Shown here in pieces: positions 22,900 to 33,198 of a stretch of DNA of 64,000 nt; positions within the stretch are counted from its first letter, which is position 1; the number at the start of each line of letters is the position of its first letter. The position numbers were made by a program, and so were the translations under genes. The notes under the pieces were generated by a model. It had not been told where the DNA came from and made no database searches. It saw only the letters and a list, made by a program, of their open reading frames with translations. This stretch comes from Blepharisma stoltei (taxonomy: Eukaryota > Ciliophora > Heterotrichea > Heterotrichida > Blepharismidae). The DNA lies in NCBI GenBank assembly GCA_914767885.1, contig CAJZBQ010000020.1:1178001-1242000 (forward strand). The letters are read 5' to 3'.

Positions 22900-23880
22900 A
22901 ACTCTATCGTTAATTTGTTAATTTTTTAAATCCGTTTAAATTGCTAACGAGCATTAATATGAGCCATTAAGAACTTCATAAAGAGCAACGAGCATTCAAT
23001 ACAAAACTTTGGCTTTTATAAAGACATTGATCATAATCAAATTGACATTAATTATTATAAATAAAATTCCATGAGGGAGAGAAAATTAGCAAAGCTAATT
23101 TCTCTCGAAACCGAATGCCATTTTATTTATAGGGTTAGGTTTTCACTCGAGAACTTCTGGACAGCAATAGCGGTTTAACTCTGGGGATAACCAGAGGAAC
23201 TGCTCCTCAGTCCTCTCAAGATTTCGGGCTTTTACCTCTCAGCACATCCCCACGGGAGGATGACCCTTAGGCGGAACACGCGCAGGAGCTGAGTCGAGCG
23301 ACAAGGGCGACGGCATCGCGCCGGGTGAGACGTGCAGCAAGGCTGATGAAGCAGGAGTTGATAGAAGGCTTGGCCAGGGCTGACCTGTTCCAAGATGGCT
23401 CGCCTACATCACTAGTTTTGCCATAGGTCCTTTTTGGGCTGCGGCACTAGACACCTTAAACACCAAATAATTAAGTAAGTAAGTAACAAGTAAGTAAGAC
23501 ATTAATTATTAAACAATGCATCCTTCCACAAAAAAGCAATTCGATCGATAAGTTTTTAATTTTCAATTCCATTTAAATTTCTAATGAGCATTAATATGAG
23601 TCGTTAAGAGTTTATAAAGAACAATGAGCATTAAATAAAAACTTTTTTTATAGAGCAATTGATCAGAAACAAATTAGCATTGTTTATTAAAAAATGTATC
23701 CTTCAGCAAAAAAGTAACTTGATCGACAAATTTGTATTTTTTAAGTTCATTTAAATTTGCTAACGAGTATTATATTAGTCATTAAGAACTTGAGAAAGAG
23801 CAGCAAGCGCTTAGCATAGCTTTGTCTTTTATAGAGAATTTGATCACATTCAAACTGGCATTATTTATTTAAAATTAAGA
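22900..23880. repeat. Three degenerate tandem repeats of about 185 bp
   Basis: Units recognisable by TTTAAATT(T)GCTAACGAGCATTA near 22935, 23572 and 23752. The spacing is about 185 bp once the insertion at 23058-23497 and its duplicated target are subtracted. Confidence 0.75.
23058..23497 (+). mobile_element. GC-rich retroelement-like insertion with 14-bp target duplication
   Basis: Perfect repeats GACATTAATTATTA at 23044-23057 and 23498-23511. The left edge is TAAATAAAAT; the right edge is a (TAAG)n simple-repeat tail. The GC-rich body resembles no gene. It sits inside the first tandem repeat unit. Confidence 0.85.
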
Positions 23881-24076
23881 CGATATTAGTCAATCCCAGT
23901 CTAATTGTGCATCTTAAATTTAAAATAAGTTCAAATAATAAAGTCATTTAAAAATTAGCACTTTTGCTTGCCAACTTTTTCACAGTTGTGCCATTTTTTG
24001 ACATGCCACTTTTTAAAACTTCCTAGTATAGAGATTGAGTTCATCTAGAGAATCTGCCTTGTCGTTCATCTATCCA

Positions 24077-24391
24077 TTAGATTTTGTTCAATAAGAAATC
24101 CATATAAGGGTATGGGCTATACGTCAGTATAGACGATACTGCATATAGAGCATATTTTCCTTTATTAAATTTTCGCTCATTGGGAAACTTGAAATAATAT
24201 TTATCAGCATAAACAGTGCCGACCATAGCAAAAGCACACACTCCTAATTGCTTTCAGAAGGTTTTTCTTTCCATTTTTTCAAAGGCTTGATCGAGCTCTT
24301 CTTCTTTAATTTTTAATTTTCCGGATCTTTCGTCATCAACAAAAAAGTCAAGGAGCTTTTTTTTGTACACAGGGTTATTGTGAGGATCCAT
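24077..24391 (-). CDS. Small membrane protein, function unknown
   Basis: 104 residues from ATG at 24391 with one TGA-coded Trp (T-F-W-K-Q-L). A charged N-terminal half is followed by a hydrophobic segment (about residues 50-65) and ends F-L-L-N-K-I. Organisation resembles the next gene (helix, aromatic-rich end), so the two may be distant paralogs. The stop lies inside the right arm of the 22627-24115 element. Confidence 0.5.
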
Positions 24392-24544
24392 TTATACTGC
24401 AGGATATTTATAAGAAAATCATAGGATTAAATGCATTGATTTAAATAATTTATTAAATTCTTAGAACTATGATAGGAAAAAAGTTAATTCTAATGAATAA
24501 AATTTAATTTTTTTATCATTTAGAAGAACCGATTATTAAGTTAA

Positions 24545-25008
24545 TTAAGATGTTTCATCAGTTTTTGTAGCGATTTCGATTGAGTCTTCTTTGGTTTGCT
24601 GGTTTCCTTTGGCTTCTTTTATGAAAGCATTATGCTCTTCTTTGATATTTTGAAAGGCTAATTCTAGATTAGGGTTATTCTCTCTCAGCTGTTTTTCATA
24701 TATTTTACCCATTTCTAATTCATAGGCATATCTTTTTCAAGGTTTTTGCAGTCTATTATTAGCAATAATCGTTGCGCAAATTCCAATCAAAGCACATCGA
24801 AATCGTGTTCTAGAATCTAAATTTCGAGGTACGCATACAAAAAAATCAAAACAAACTGTTCCTACCACTCCTACAGCGAAAATCAATTTCTGATTCTTAG
24901 CATAGTTTTTTAGATAATTATCATATTTCACATCTTCTTGGTTATTGAATTTTTCAAGCTTATTTTGATATCAGCTTTTTCGAAAAGCTTCTGTAAGTAA
25001 TCTTTCAT
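24545..25008 (-). CDS. Small membrane protein, function unknown
   Basis: 154 residues from ATG at 25008. The N-terminal part is basic and amphipathic, the centre has hydrophobic stretches (I-F-A-V-G-V-V-G-T-V-C-F-D-F-F-V-C-V and C-A-L-I-G-I-C-A-T-I-I-A), and the C-terminal half is hydrophilic and helical. Two TGA codons are Trp. A mitochondrial or ER membrane location is possible but unproven. The start is 100 bp from the divergent MyTH4-FERM gene. Confidence 0.6.
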
Positions 25009-25107
25009 AATAATATTTTGTAATTTTCTGGGGTTTTGCTGCAATGCTCTCAGTATTACTCTCATTGGATTTTTGATCCATATTATTTATTTAGCGAAAG
25101 TATATTT

Positions 25108-27890
25108 ATGAAACAATTTTTAGATCTAAACCCAAAATTTCAAGATTTTTTGAATGAAGATTCCTCTGAAGGAAATCACCGTGAAAAAGAAATCTTCCGT
25201 GAAACAGAAATTGAACAAGTGACATCTTGGTCTTATGAAGAAGCCTTCCCTCAATTCGAAGCCATCCCCATCTCAGAAGCTGCAATGCAGACTCACATGT
25301 CCAATGAAAAAATTGGGCTTGTCAGAGAATTTCCTTTTGAAGCTTACTGTGAGCTGAATTTTCGAGGAAAAACTTCTTGAGGAGTCAAAGTCCCACTGAC
25401 CGACATTTTAAGTTTCAGCTCCAACGTAATTAAAAAGCCCTTGCTTAAAATGAACTCAAAATACCACAAGTCAGCACGTCAGACCTTTAAAAGTAAAAAA
25501 TAATTAGACATCCTTTCATACATGAAGGAAAGAAGCTCTTCAAGACCTTCAATACATCATGCTAATAAACTGCTGAAAATAGGCATGGAGTCGCCGCCTG
25601 AAATTTGTGACGAAATTTATTGCCAATTGGTAAAGCAGACTAATAATAACCCTAAAATAAAGAGCACGCTAAGAGCTTGGACTTTGTTTGGGATATGCTC
25701 AGGAGTTTTTGCGCCATCACCGAATTTAAGGCTGCCTTTGCTTAACCATTTAGTAAAAATAGTAGAAAATGAAAGTCAGGAAATTTCGAGCAAAACTTGC
25801 TATTGTATTACGAGACTAGAAAAAATATACCAAAATGGCTCAAGATTGGTGCATCCAACTGAAATGGAGCTAAAATGCATGAAAGCTATGAGGCCGATCC
25901 CTATAAAAGTTTATTTAATGAGTGGCTCATATATTTGTATGCTTATATAGGGTATGCAGCCTTATAAGTTTGCATAGGGCAAATTTAGCAAGCCAAATAG
26001 GTTTTGACAAATCAGATTTAATCAATTAGTCTGAATCTGGCTATAGGGATCAAGTTGAATCCTGCAGCTATAGAGTCTTATGATAATTCAAATGATTTAA
26101 AATGTGCAGTACTAAGAAGACTCGATATTTCAGTCTCAAAATTTTCTTATTTCGGATTTTACGAGTACTGTGAAGCCTCCGAACTAGAAGAAAGATACAT
26201 AGAAGACTGTGAGCTGATTCTTGATATAATTTCTAAATGGAATGAAAATGAAAACCCAGAAGCTTTTAAATTGGTTTTAAAAATCAGAGTTTGGTATACA
26301 CCAGGGCCAAAAGATATAGGATCTCTATGTTTATTACATATTCAAAGCGTATTTGATGTAATTTCTTGTAAAATTCCTGTTTCTTTAAAAATTGCATTAC
26401 TGCTAGGGGCATTAAAGCTGCATATTGATATGGGGAATTCTAAGCAGTTAGATGCATTTTTGTATCAAAGATTATTTAATTATATTCCAGAAAGACTTAT
26501 TCATTTACTAGCAAAAGAAGACTGAATAGCGAAATTACTTCAAAAAAGGATGAGTTTTGATAAGTACTCGAAAATCGAAGCGCAAAGGAAATATCTTGAA
26601 GTTTTGAGCTCTGAGCCGCTATATGGGTCAAATATGTTTTATTTGATTTCATATGACCTAAATGAAGAAATAACAATGCTTCCGTATGATGTATTATTGG
26701 TAATAAATTCAAATGGAGCGATGATTTATATTATTTAACTCTGCCTTTTTAGATTTTACCTAGACGGTACCTTAATTCTTACTTCCACTCCCTTCAAATT
26801 GGAGCAAAATATATGTGAAATTTCCATTGTTTAGGATACTTTACCTCCTTTAAATTGGAACAAATTTTTTCAATAGGAAAATTTTATTAATAAAAATACT
26901 ATTTTTATAAAATTAATTTTGACTTAATTTAATGGAAAAAGTTCAAGTATTATCTCAATTATAAACATTTCCCGCACACAATGGCGCTTTTTGCGCCAAA
27001 AGTTAGGAAGTGCTTATCCTGTCAATTCTGAAAGGAGTTGCAGTGTGAGAGGAGATTTTGCGTCAGCAGTAGTCTCTTCAGTGCTGAATTCATGACTGCA
27101 GGAGTTGAAGCGAAGATGGAAGCGTGGTGCAATGGGTGATGGCATGGAGACAGCACATGATACAGGGCAAAAATTTCAGTGGCCTGCATTGGAGGCGCAA
27201 GCAGGTAGTGCATTGATTTTTTGTGAAATTACTTTTTACCTTTTACTCTTATTTTTATTTTTTCCTTTTTAGAAATTTTTTGGGAATTTTTCACAAATTT
27301 CTGGAACTTTTTTGAAGATCTTTTAATTGGTCCACATAGTTGGGCGATAACCATTAATTCATTCATTATCTCAATTAATTCATTATATAAATAAATTAAA
27401 ATTCAAAACGCAATTAGCTCAATTTTATTTTTTTTAATTACTTATAAAAGAAAAAAATTTAATATAAATTTTGAAAAAAAAAATGAAATCCTTTAAATCG
27501 AGCAGGGAATTTTGTTCCAATTTAAAGGGGGAGTTAAATAAAAATATTATTGGGCTTACCAATATTATACTTAAATAATACAGAATATTATATACGCGCG
27601 ACCATAGAGAAGAATTATTAAAATTTAAATACTCAGAAATAAGCAGCTGGGGGGTGAGTAAAGATATGTTCGCGCTAATAGTAGCTAAAGGTGGAGCACA
27701 AACACAATATATGTTTAAAACAGTATTAGCAAGAGTTATTAGCTCCCTTATGGAAGCATATGTAAACAAATCACTAGGAAGACCAATAGGCCAGCTGCCT
27801 ACACAAAACACAAATTTAAGAAAAATTGGGCTACAACGAGAACTTATTACAAAATTCCCAAGACTACAAGCAGAATTATTTAAAATGTAA
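25108..27890 (+). CDS. MyTH4-FERM protein without motor domain
   Basis: The MyTH4 domain is clear: A-R-Q-T-F-K-N-I-L-S-Y-M, then H-A-N-K-L-L-K-I-G and P-P-E-I-C-D-E-I-Y-C-Q-L-V-K-Q, W-T-L-F-G-I-C-S-G, and M-R-P-I-P-I-K-V-Y-L. FERM lobes follow, ending with Y-S-E-I-S-S-W-G and F-A-L-I-V. In other organisms MyTH4-FERM pairs sit in the tails of class VII, X, XV and related myosins and bind microtubules and membrane cargo. Here an N-terminal region of only about 85 residues precedes it and no motor is present in the window. It may be a motor-less adaptor, or a motor exon may lie elsewhere. One 15-nt intron and two IESs interrupt it. ATG 25108 was chosen; an in-frame codon upstream is not ATG. Confidence 0.85.
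25493..25507 (+). other. 15-nt intron
   Basis: GTAAAAAATAATTAG carries an in-frame TAA; splicing gives T-F-K-N-I-L-S-Y-M, the expected MyTH4 sequence. Confidence 0.95.
25946..26043. other. TA-bounded IES, 98 bp
   Basis: CTT A(TA)|GGG ATC joins C-M-L-I to G-I-K-L-N-P in frame. Both ends carry TATAGGG-like sequence. Confidence 0.7.
26736..27591. mobile_element. 856-bp IES with an inner TTTAAATTGGAAC MITE
   Basis: TA-bounded removal joins M-I-Y-I-I-Y to T-R-D-H-R-E-E-L-L in the FERM domain. An inner inverted pair (ACCTCCTTTAAATTGGAAC near 26844 and its reverse complement ending GGGGGAGTTA near 27536), plus a third copy near 26789, show nesting. A GC-richer unique stretch lies at 26965-27215. 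The left TA could also be 26727. Confidence 0.75.
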
Positions 27891-27929
27891 AAATTATGAT
27901 ATTCCAATAACTTTTTAATATTTTCTAAT

Positions 27930-30728
27930 TTAATTTTTTAAAAAAATAATGGATAATTTATATGAAAAATTAACACAAAAAGTATATATAATAAGCGAAG
28001 AAGTGTTTACTGTATATGCTGTTGTTGATAAAGAATTTAGTGGCGAACTGTGTGCAGACTTAAATCGCGTTTTCTTTAATTTTCGGTCTTTAGAACTTTG
28101 AGCGGTCTGTGGGCTTTGCGGGATATTATTTTTTATTCTTGTTGATAATCTTGAAATTTTTTTCATAAAAGGCTGGGGACTTGTGACAGCTGAAGCTGAT
28201 TTTTCTAATTTTTGTGATGCTCGCTTATGGTAGATTTTTAAGTCTTTTAGCCTTTTATCTAGATTTCTAGCTTCTTGGAAAATCCCTTGGTAACGCATTG
28301 TAGGAGAAAGCTGGGGAAGCCCATTAGACAGGCTTCGCTTTAGTATTTTTTGTGATTTTCCTGGGCTTTTTTTAAGATCTTCTGTTTTTTCTTGATCTGG
28401 AGGGGCTTCATAAACTTTTTCTATCACTCTGTATCTAGAAATAGGCTCAGTGTCTTCAGTGATAAAGATTCTTTGCTTCATTTGATCTTGTGTTTGCTTT
28501 TTAAATCTTGGCTCTTTATAAACTCCTCCTGGCATATTAATTTTTAGATTTTCATAGAATGCATTAATTTTCTTCGGATAGCGCTGTTTATATAAAATCA
28601 CTATGTCTTTAAATAAAGTATTTGTGGATGTTTCAGTTGCTGTAAAAAATCTAAGAAAAATAGTAAAAAGTGTCAAAACTTGATTTTTGAAATTTCTATG
28701 GATTTCTTCTAACAAAATAATGATATTTTTTTCAATATTTTCCCAATAATTTTCAAGATTTTCTTTATTTTTTTCATTTTTCAGATAATTTATTAAATTT
28801 TCTTCAGTCAATAATTGCCTTATAATAGGTATAGAATTCAACAATTCAATGAATTTTTTTGAGTTTTCTTTTTCACTAGGAAATATCCTTAAATAGACCT
28901 CATCAATTTCTGCGTTAGACAAAGGTAAATAAGGTAGCATTTCTTCTTCAAATGTGCTTTCACCATTCTCTTCTTCATGCTTTGAGGTAGCAGTCGATTT
29001 CATACTTTCACGAGATCGCGCTGCTTCTACACGAGATAGTGGTTTTTGAATAGGCTTTTGTGGCTTAAGCTGCTCAACTATTATTCGCTTTATTGAGCCT
29101 TTTCTTAAATTTGGGAGCTCTATTGACGTATATTCATAAACTTCATTTACATTAGTGCCTAAATCGTTACTGTATTTTTTAATTAGCCCCAAAACTTTGA
29201 ATGACTGGCTTATATCGCCAAGTGCTTGATATAGAATTTTCCCATAGATAGCGCTGTTTGCCCTTGATTTGCCTACTGGCAAAATTTTTTGGTTCGACCA
29301 GTACCATATGGTTTGGTCAAACCAAAAAATTTTTCCTCATGGGTAATCAAGGGCAAACAGCGCCATCTATGGGAAAATTCTATAATAAATTTTCATAATT
29401 AAATTATCAATTCCATGGGCTTCTTGAACTGAAAAATTTACTGTAACATCATTAAGACTTGACCTAATATCATTATAAGTCATAGGATTTTTAGGTATTT
29501 CATTTAAGTCTGTGTCCATTTTTAGCAGTTCTAATTCATTTTTTAATTCCTCACACAAGTTTTCGTCAAGAATATGCTGGCTTGTAAGCTCAGTAAACAT
29601 AGTGGATAATGAAATTTCATGAGATTTTAATTCTTTAAAACCTTCGATTATTTTTAATGTATCTTCATCAGCAATTCCATTCATAAAATTTATATGGTAG
29701 CCTTGAGTTTTTAAAATTTCTTCAATTATTTTGAATTTTTCGTGATACGTTTTTAAATTCTGGGCATTCATCTTTGATAATTCTTTAATATTACTCTTAT
29801 TAAAATTAAATAGAAAAGTTAATATATTTTTATAATATTATCGCATAATTGCAATTTAAATAGGAATAATTTTTTCTTTTACTCCATTTTCTAGCTCATT
29901 TATTAAATTGATTTTGGCTTCTTTTTTTGCTTTGTTTTTCATTCTCGCATAGGTGATTCTTTCTATTAAAGATTGATATTGATTTTCAACTTTTTCTTTT
30001 TTTCTCAGCATTAAATCATAAGCTCTTCTATAAGATTCTTTCATATTTTCTCCATCATTTTTGCATTGGATCACTTGCCCTTGTGCTGATGTGAGCTCAT
30101 TTAAAGCTAAAAACTGAGCATTTTTTATTTCTGTATAATTCGTTGTAAGTCTTTTGAAAGCATCAGCAGTTTCAACTGACAATTTTTTGCTTTCCCCCAT
30201 CTCTTTTCTTTTAATTTCTAATTTTGTTTTAAGTCTTTCAGTTTCAAACAATTCTTCTTCGATTTTTTCATTCATTTCATTAATATCTCCTTTGATTTTT
30301 TCAATTTTTTCCAAATAAGAGAAAATTATTTTTTTTAAAATTTCAAAAATTAAAAAAAAAAAATTTCTATTTTTTATAGCTACTGAATAAGCAGAAAAAT
30401 CAGAATCTCCTCATTGCGCTTGTTTTAATTCAGATACGAGTGTTGATAAGCAATTTAATTGGATTTCTTTTTGTGTATTTCGTGCTGTGGCTTCATTAAG
30501 GGCTTTGAAAAGAGTTTTTGTTTCTAAATATTGTGAGGTTTTTTGTCTTTGAGAGACAATATGGCTTCCATATTCTTTATTTATAAGGCATTCAGTTGCA
30601 CTGTATTCGTCTCTTAGCATTTCACTTAAATTCCCTTTCTCTTCTTGATTCGTCGCGATTTCTGAAACGCTGAAAACTGATTCATTATTTAAATTTATTT
30701 CTTCATCTGGTGCTGGAGGTTTAAGCAT
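27930..30728 (-). CDS. Coiled-coil protein, function unknown
   Basis: Starts MLKPPAPDEE at 30728. Long heptad-like helical stretches (about 29856-30314 and 29367-29771) suggest a cytoskeletal or basal-body structural protein. The C-terminal part is basic, Ser/Pro/Lys-rich and probably disordered (many S-P and R-S motifs). Three IESs (30316, 29792, 29230) are needed to keep one frame, and each junction works at a TA pair. I recognise no family. The precise 3' end is uncertain, because the last 25 codons are AT-rich. Convergent with the MyTH4-FERM gene, 39 bp apart. Confidence 0.7.
29230..29382. mobile_element. Near-perfect palindromic IES, 153 bp
   Basis: Arms of about 50 bp (TATAGAATTTTCCCATAGAT ... 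reverse complement) enclose a second inner pair (AAAATTTTTTGGTT and AACCAAAAAATTTT). On the minus strand TAT TA|T CAA joins M-K-I-Y-Y to Q-A-L-G-D in frame. Confidence 0.9.
29792..29860. other. TA-bounded IES, 69 bp
   Basis: On the minus strand, I-I-P joins N-I-K-E-L-S-K-M in frame at a TA pair. Confidence 0.75.
30316..30387. other. TA-bounded IES, 72 bp
   Basis: On the minus strand, GCT TA|T TTG joins F-S-A-Y to L-E-K-I-E-K-I in frame. Confidence 0.75.
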
Positions 30729-30840
30729 TTTTCTTAATTATTAATATATTTTAAAAGAAATTTTAAAGATGTTTACTAGTTTTCTCAGTAATTATAAATT
30801 ATTTGCAATCTTTTTTGCATTAATTATGAAATTCATAAAT

Positions 30841-31245
30841 TAAATTAAATTAAGAGCCTTGTTTAAAAACGGCCGAGGGTTTTATTTTCACCTCTGCAAG
30901 TTAATCAGCATCAGTTAAGAGCGCCCTACTGACACGTCTGCCTCGCTTAGGCATCGACTACCTGACTTGCTCCTGGGGCGTCCGTTCGCTATCGGCTGGA
31001 GCCTGGACTTAACTACCTAATCTTGGGGGCAATGGCCGACTGTGCCCTTTCCAACTCCATTGTCAGGAGGAAAAAAACCCATGCCCCAGATATCATACCC
31101 TGTGGCAACGGAGAAAGCCTCTACAGGAATGCATTAAGGATGCCGAGCCTGTATCTCAAATTGGTTCCTCCACCTGGGCGTTCCCTGCAGGTGTTGAGGA
31201 ATTTGCGTCAAGAGTTCGGGTGGTCGCCTCCGCCATATTAATGTA
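30841..31245 (-). mobile_element. GC-rich retroelement-like insertion with 16-bp target duplication
   Basis: Flanks TATGAAATTCATAAAT (30825-30840) and TATGAAATTCGTAAAT (31246-31261), one mismatch. One edge is a (TAAAT)n tail, the other (minus strand) ATACATTAATATGGCGG. Intergenic; the ORF inside is not convincing as a gene. Confidence 0.8.
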
Positions 31246-31626
31246 TATGAAATTCGTAAATAAAAATAAACTTATACTCCGAAAAATATAATGAAAGATT
31301 TAATAAAATATATCCGTGGAAAGATGATAACTTTTATGATCCGAAACCAATTCTTGTCTCATTAGATTTAAATGGATAAGCTATTGGTAAATCCAGATCC
31401 AATGGCTCATTTTCGCCAAATTTGCAATTTTGATCTTTTTAGAGCTAACAAGCAGGATCAATTTCTCGAAAATAATGTTCCAGAAAGGATATATTTCCTG
31501 AGGTTAACTTTAAGTATCAACCGAAAAAATAACGAAGCTTAAATATTTTATTTCAATTAAACCAAAAAGAACTATTTAATAAATTCCTGATTTCATTTAT
31601 TCTAAACTTAAAGCCATAGTAAAATA

Positions 31627-32450
31627 ATGGTAGACTACAGTTCAATTCCAGATTGGCTGATCGCTATTGTTGCTCAGAAGCCTAAGTTTAACATGCAGTT
31701 CACTGAGTACGAAGAAAAGCTCGTCGCGAGTCGCCCAGATCCCAAGCTTCCAGAGGATCTTCAAAAATTATTTGACAATAACCCTGAAGAGTTCAAAAAA
31801 AAGTGCTTGCTGACTTCTTATTCAGGTGTCGACAATTATAGAGAAAACTTCGTCATTCGCAAACTCCTTTTACTAGCTTATAAAAAGAATATTTTGCCTG
31901 AATTTGGAGCCACCAGTGATGAAAAAGATTTTATCTCTGCAAGAAGGTGGTATAAATTTTAATTTAAATAAAAAAAATTATTAATTATTGTAAAAAATAA
32001 GGAATTTAAAGTAAATTAGTATACAATTTCTATCATTTCATCTATAATTCTATATTTATAGGTGCATTTGGCTTGCTAAATTTTGCTTATGTCCTTCCCA
32101 GATTCTCTGCAATCGGTCTTCCACTCGCAATTGGCAGCAATGCTTCATTGTATTTGTCTTTAATGTTTCTAAAAGATCCTTTCCTGCACAACTCAAAGAT
32201 AAAAGCAAGAATAGCCCAATATAGAGTTGCGGATAAATACAAAGAAATTCTATTGAAATATCACCAAGAAAATCGTCTCTTATATAGATTCCACCCTCGC
32301 GCTGTTTTCCCACCAAACCCTCTAAATAAGGAAGAAAAGCTTTATGACCGAGTCAACTTATTTTGGAAAGCTTTGAATACTGACCCGAGTGATTTGGAGA
32401 ATCAGCAGAAGACCTCATTACTTAGATATAAGTCAGAAAAGAATTTATAG
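31627..32450 (+). CDS. Two-helix membrane protein, possibly mitochondrial, function unknown
   Basis: About 243 residues after removal of a 92-bp IES. A hydrophilic N-terminal half is followed by two adjacent hydrophobic helices (S-I-F-I-G-A-F-G-L-L-N-F-A-Y-V and I-G-L-P-L-A-I-G-S-N-A-S-L-Y-L-S) and a charged, basic C-terminal tail. The layout resembles accessory subunits of mitochondrial membrane complexes, but I recognise no specific family. A fragment of its second exon is duplicated just downstream. Confidence 0.6.
31951..32042. other. TA-bounded IES, 92 bp
   Basis: TGG TA|T AAT joins A-R-R-W-Y to N-S-I-F-I-G-A-F-G-L-L in frame and completes the first helix. Confidence 0.8.
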
Positions 32451-32489
32451 CTTAATATATAAGCTTCTTTAATTATTGTACGCTTAAAA

Positions 32490-32600
32490 TATGAATTAGG
32501 TGCATTTGGCTGGCTCATATCCTTCCCAGATTTTCTGCAATCGGTCTCCTCGTAATTAGCAGCAATATTTCATTGCTTTTGTACAAATCAAAAATAAAAT
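32490..32600 (+). pseudogene. Decayed duplicate of an exon of the 31627 gene
   Basis: GGTGCATTTGGCTGGCTC and TTTCTGCAATCGGTCT copy the sequence at 32061-32125 with substitutions and a deletion; no open frame remains. The rest of 32451-33180 is AT-rich with no gene seen. Confidence 0.75.
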
Positions 32601-33181
32601 CAAGAATTGCTCTAAATGCTCTATTTATTAACCAAAATTTAAGTAAGCATTATGAGGAGGGTAATTTCTCTAATTGATAAAATTTCAGAATGGCCTAATA
32701 ATTTAGTAAAATTAGAGAAATAATTACTGTGAAACTGATTAATTGCATCTGAATTGAATTTGAAGAAAAAGCTCTAGATATCTATAAGCCATAGCTTATA
32801 ATTACATCTTTAGTAGTAGCGAATCTGAAGTTAAATATAAATTCTATTAAACGAAGTGATACATGAAGAAAATAGTTAGATTATATTTGAGAGAGAGCAA
32901 TGTATTTGTAAGATAGTTATCTCAGCCATGGAGAAATCACCTAGGATTTATTTTCCCCAATTTTGTAGCACCTTTTTTGTTGAGATAGTCATAATTAAGG
33001 AGCATCAAAACCTTCAAAAATAAACACAAAATATTTTAAATATTAGCGAGAAAGGATGGATTGATAATTTAAAGGCAAAATGAGGATATTTGAAGGCTGT
33101 AAATTTTAGGTATTATTATTGCTGTTTTGTTTATATCTAAAATAACACTAATAATGGCTTAAATATCTATTTTTATTCGAC

Positions 33182-33198
33182 ACCATTTTGGGGAAATA
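33182..33198 (+). promoter_or_regulatory. Conserved leader motif before a cathepsin start
   Basis: ACCATTTTGGGGAAATA directly abuts the ATG. Near-identical motifs precede the starts at 35558 and 39319. It could be a promoter, start-site or translation signal, or simply a remnant of recent duplication. Confidence 0.5.

Larger units (their letters stand above)
22627..24115. mobile_element. 1.5 kb element with about 165-bp terminal inverted repeats
   Basis: The left arm (about 22627-22800) and the reverse complement of the right arm (about 23945-24115) match over most of their length (shared GATGAACTCAATCTCT, AAAAAGTGG, TTGNCAAGCAAA). The interior holds three degenerate tandem repeats and a retroelement-like insertion; no transposase is visible. 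The last 40 bp of the right arm overlap the end of the small gene at 24077. Confidence 0.75.

Noticed and set aside
27434..27907. Minus-strand ORF of 157 codons
   Set aside because: It is antisense to the FERM C-terminal exon and an IES; the plus strand has clear domain homology.
31023..31241. Protein-coding gene in a GC-rich ORF
   Set aside because: It lies within a target-duplicated insertion and shows no conserved domain; GC-rich DNA gives chance ORFs when stops are only TAA and TAG.
31945..32060. A 15-nt intron formed across the 31951 IES (GTGGTA joined to TATTTATAG)
   Set aside because: Its length would fit, but splicing puts the downstream exon in the wrong frame; keeping TA at 32043 gives an open frame and a complete membrane helix.
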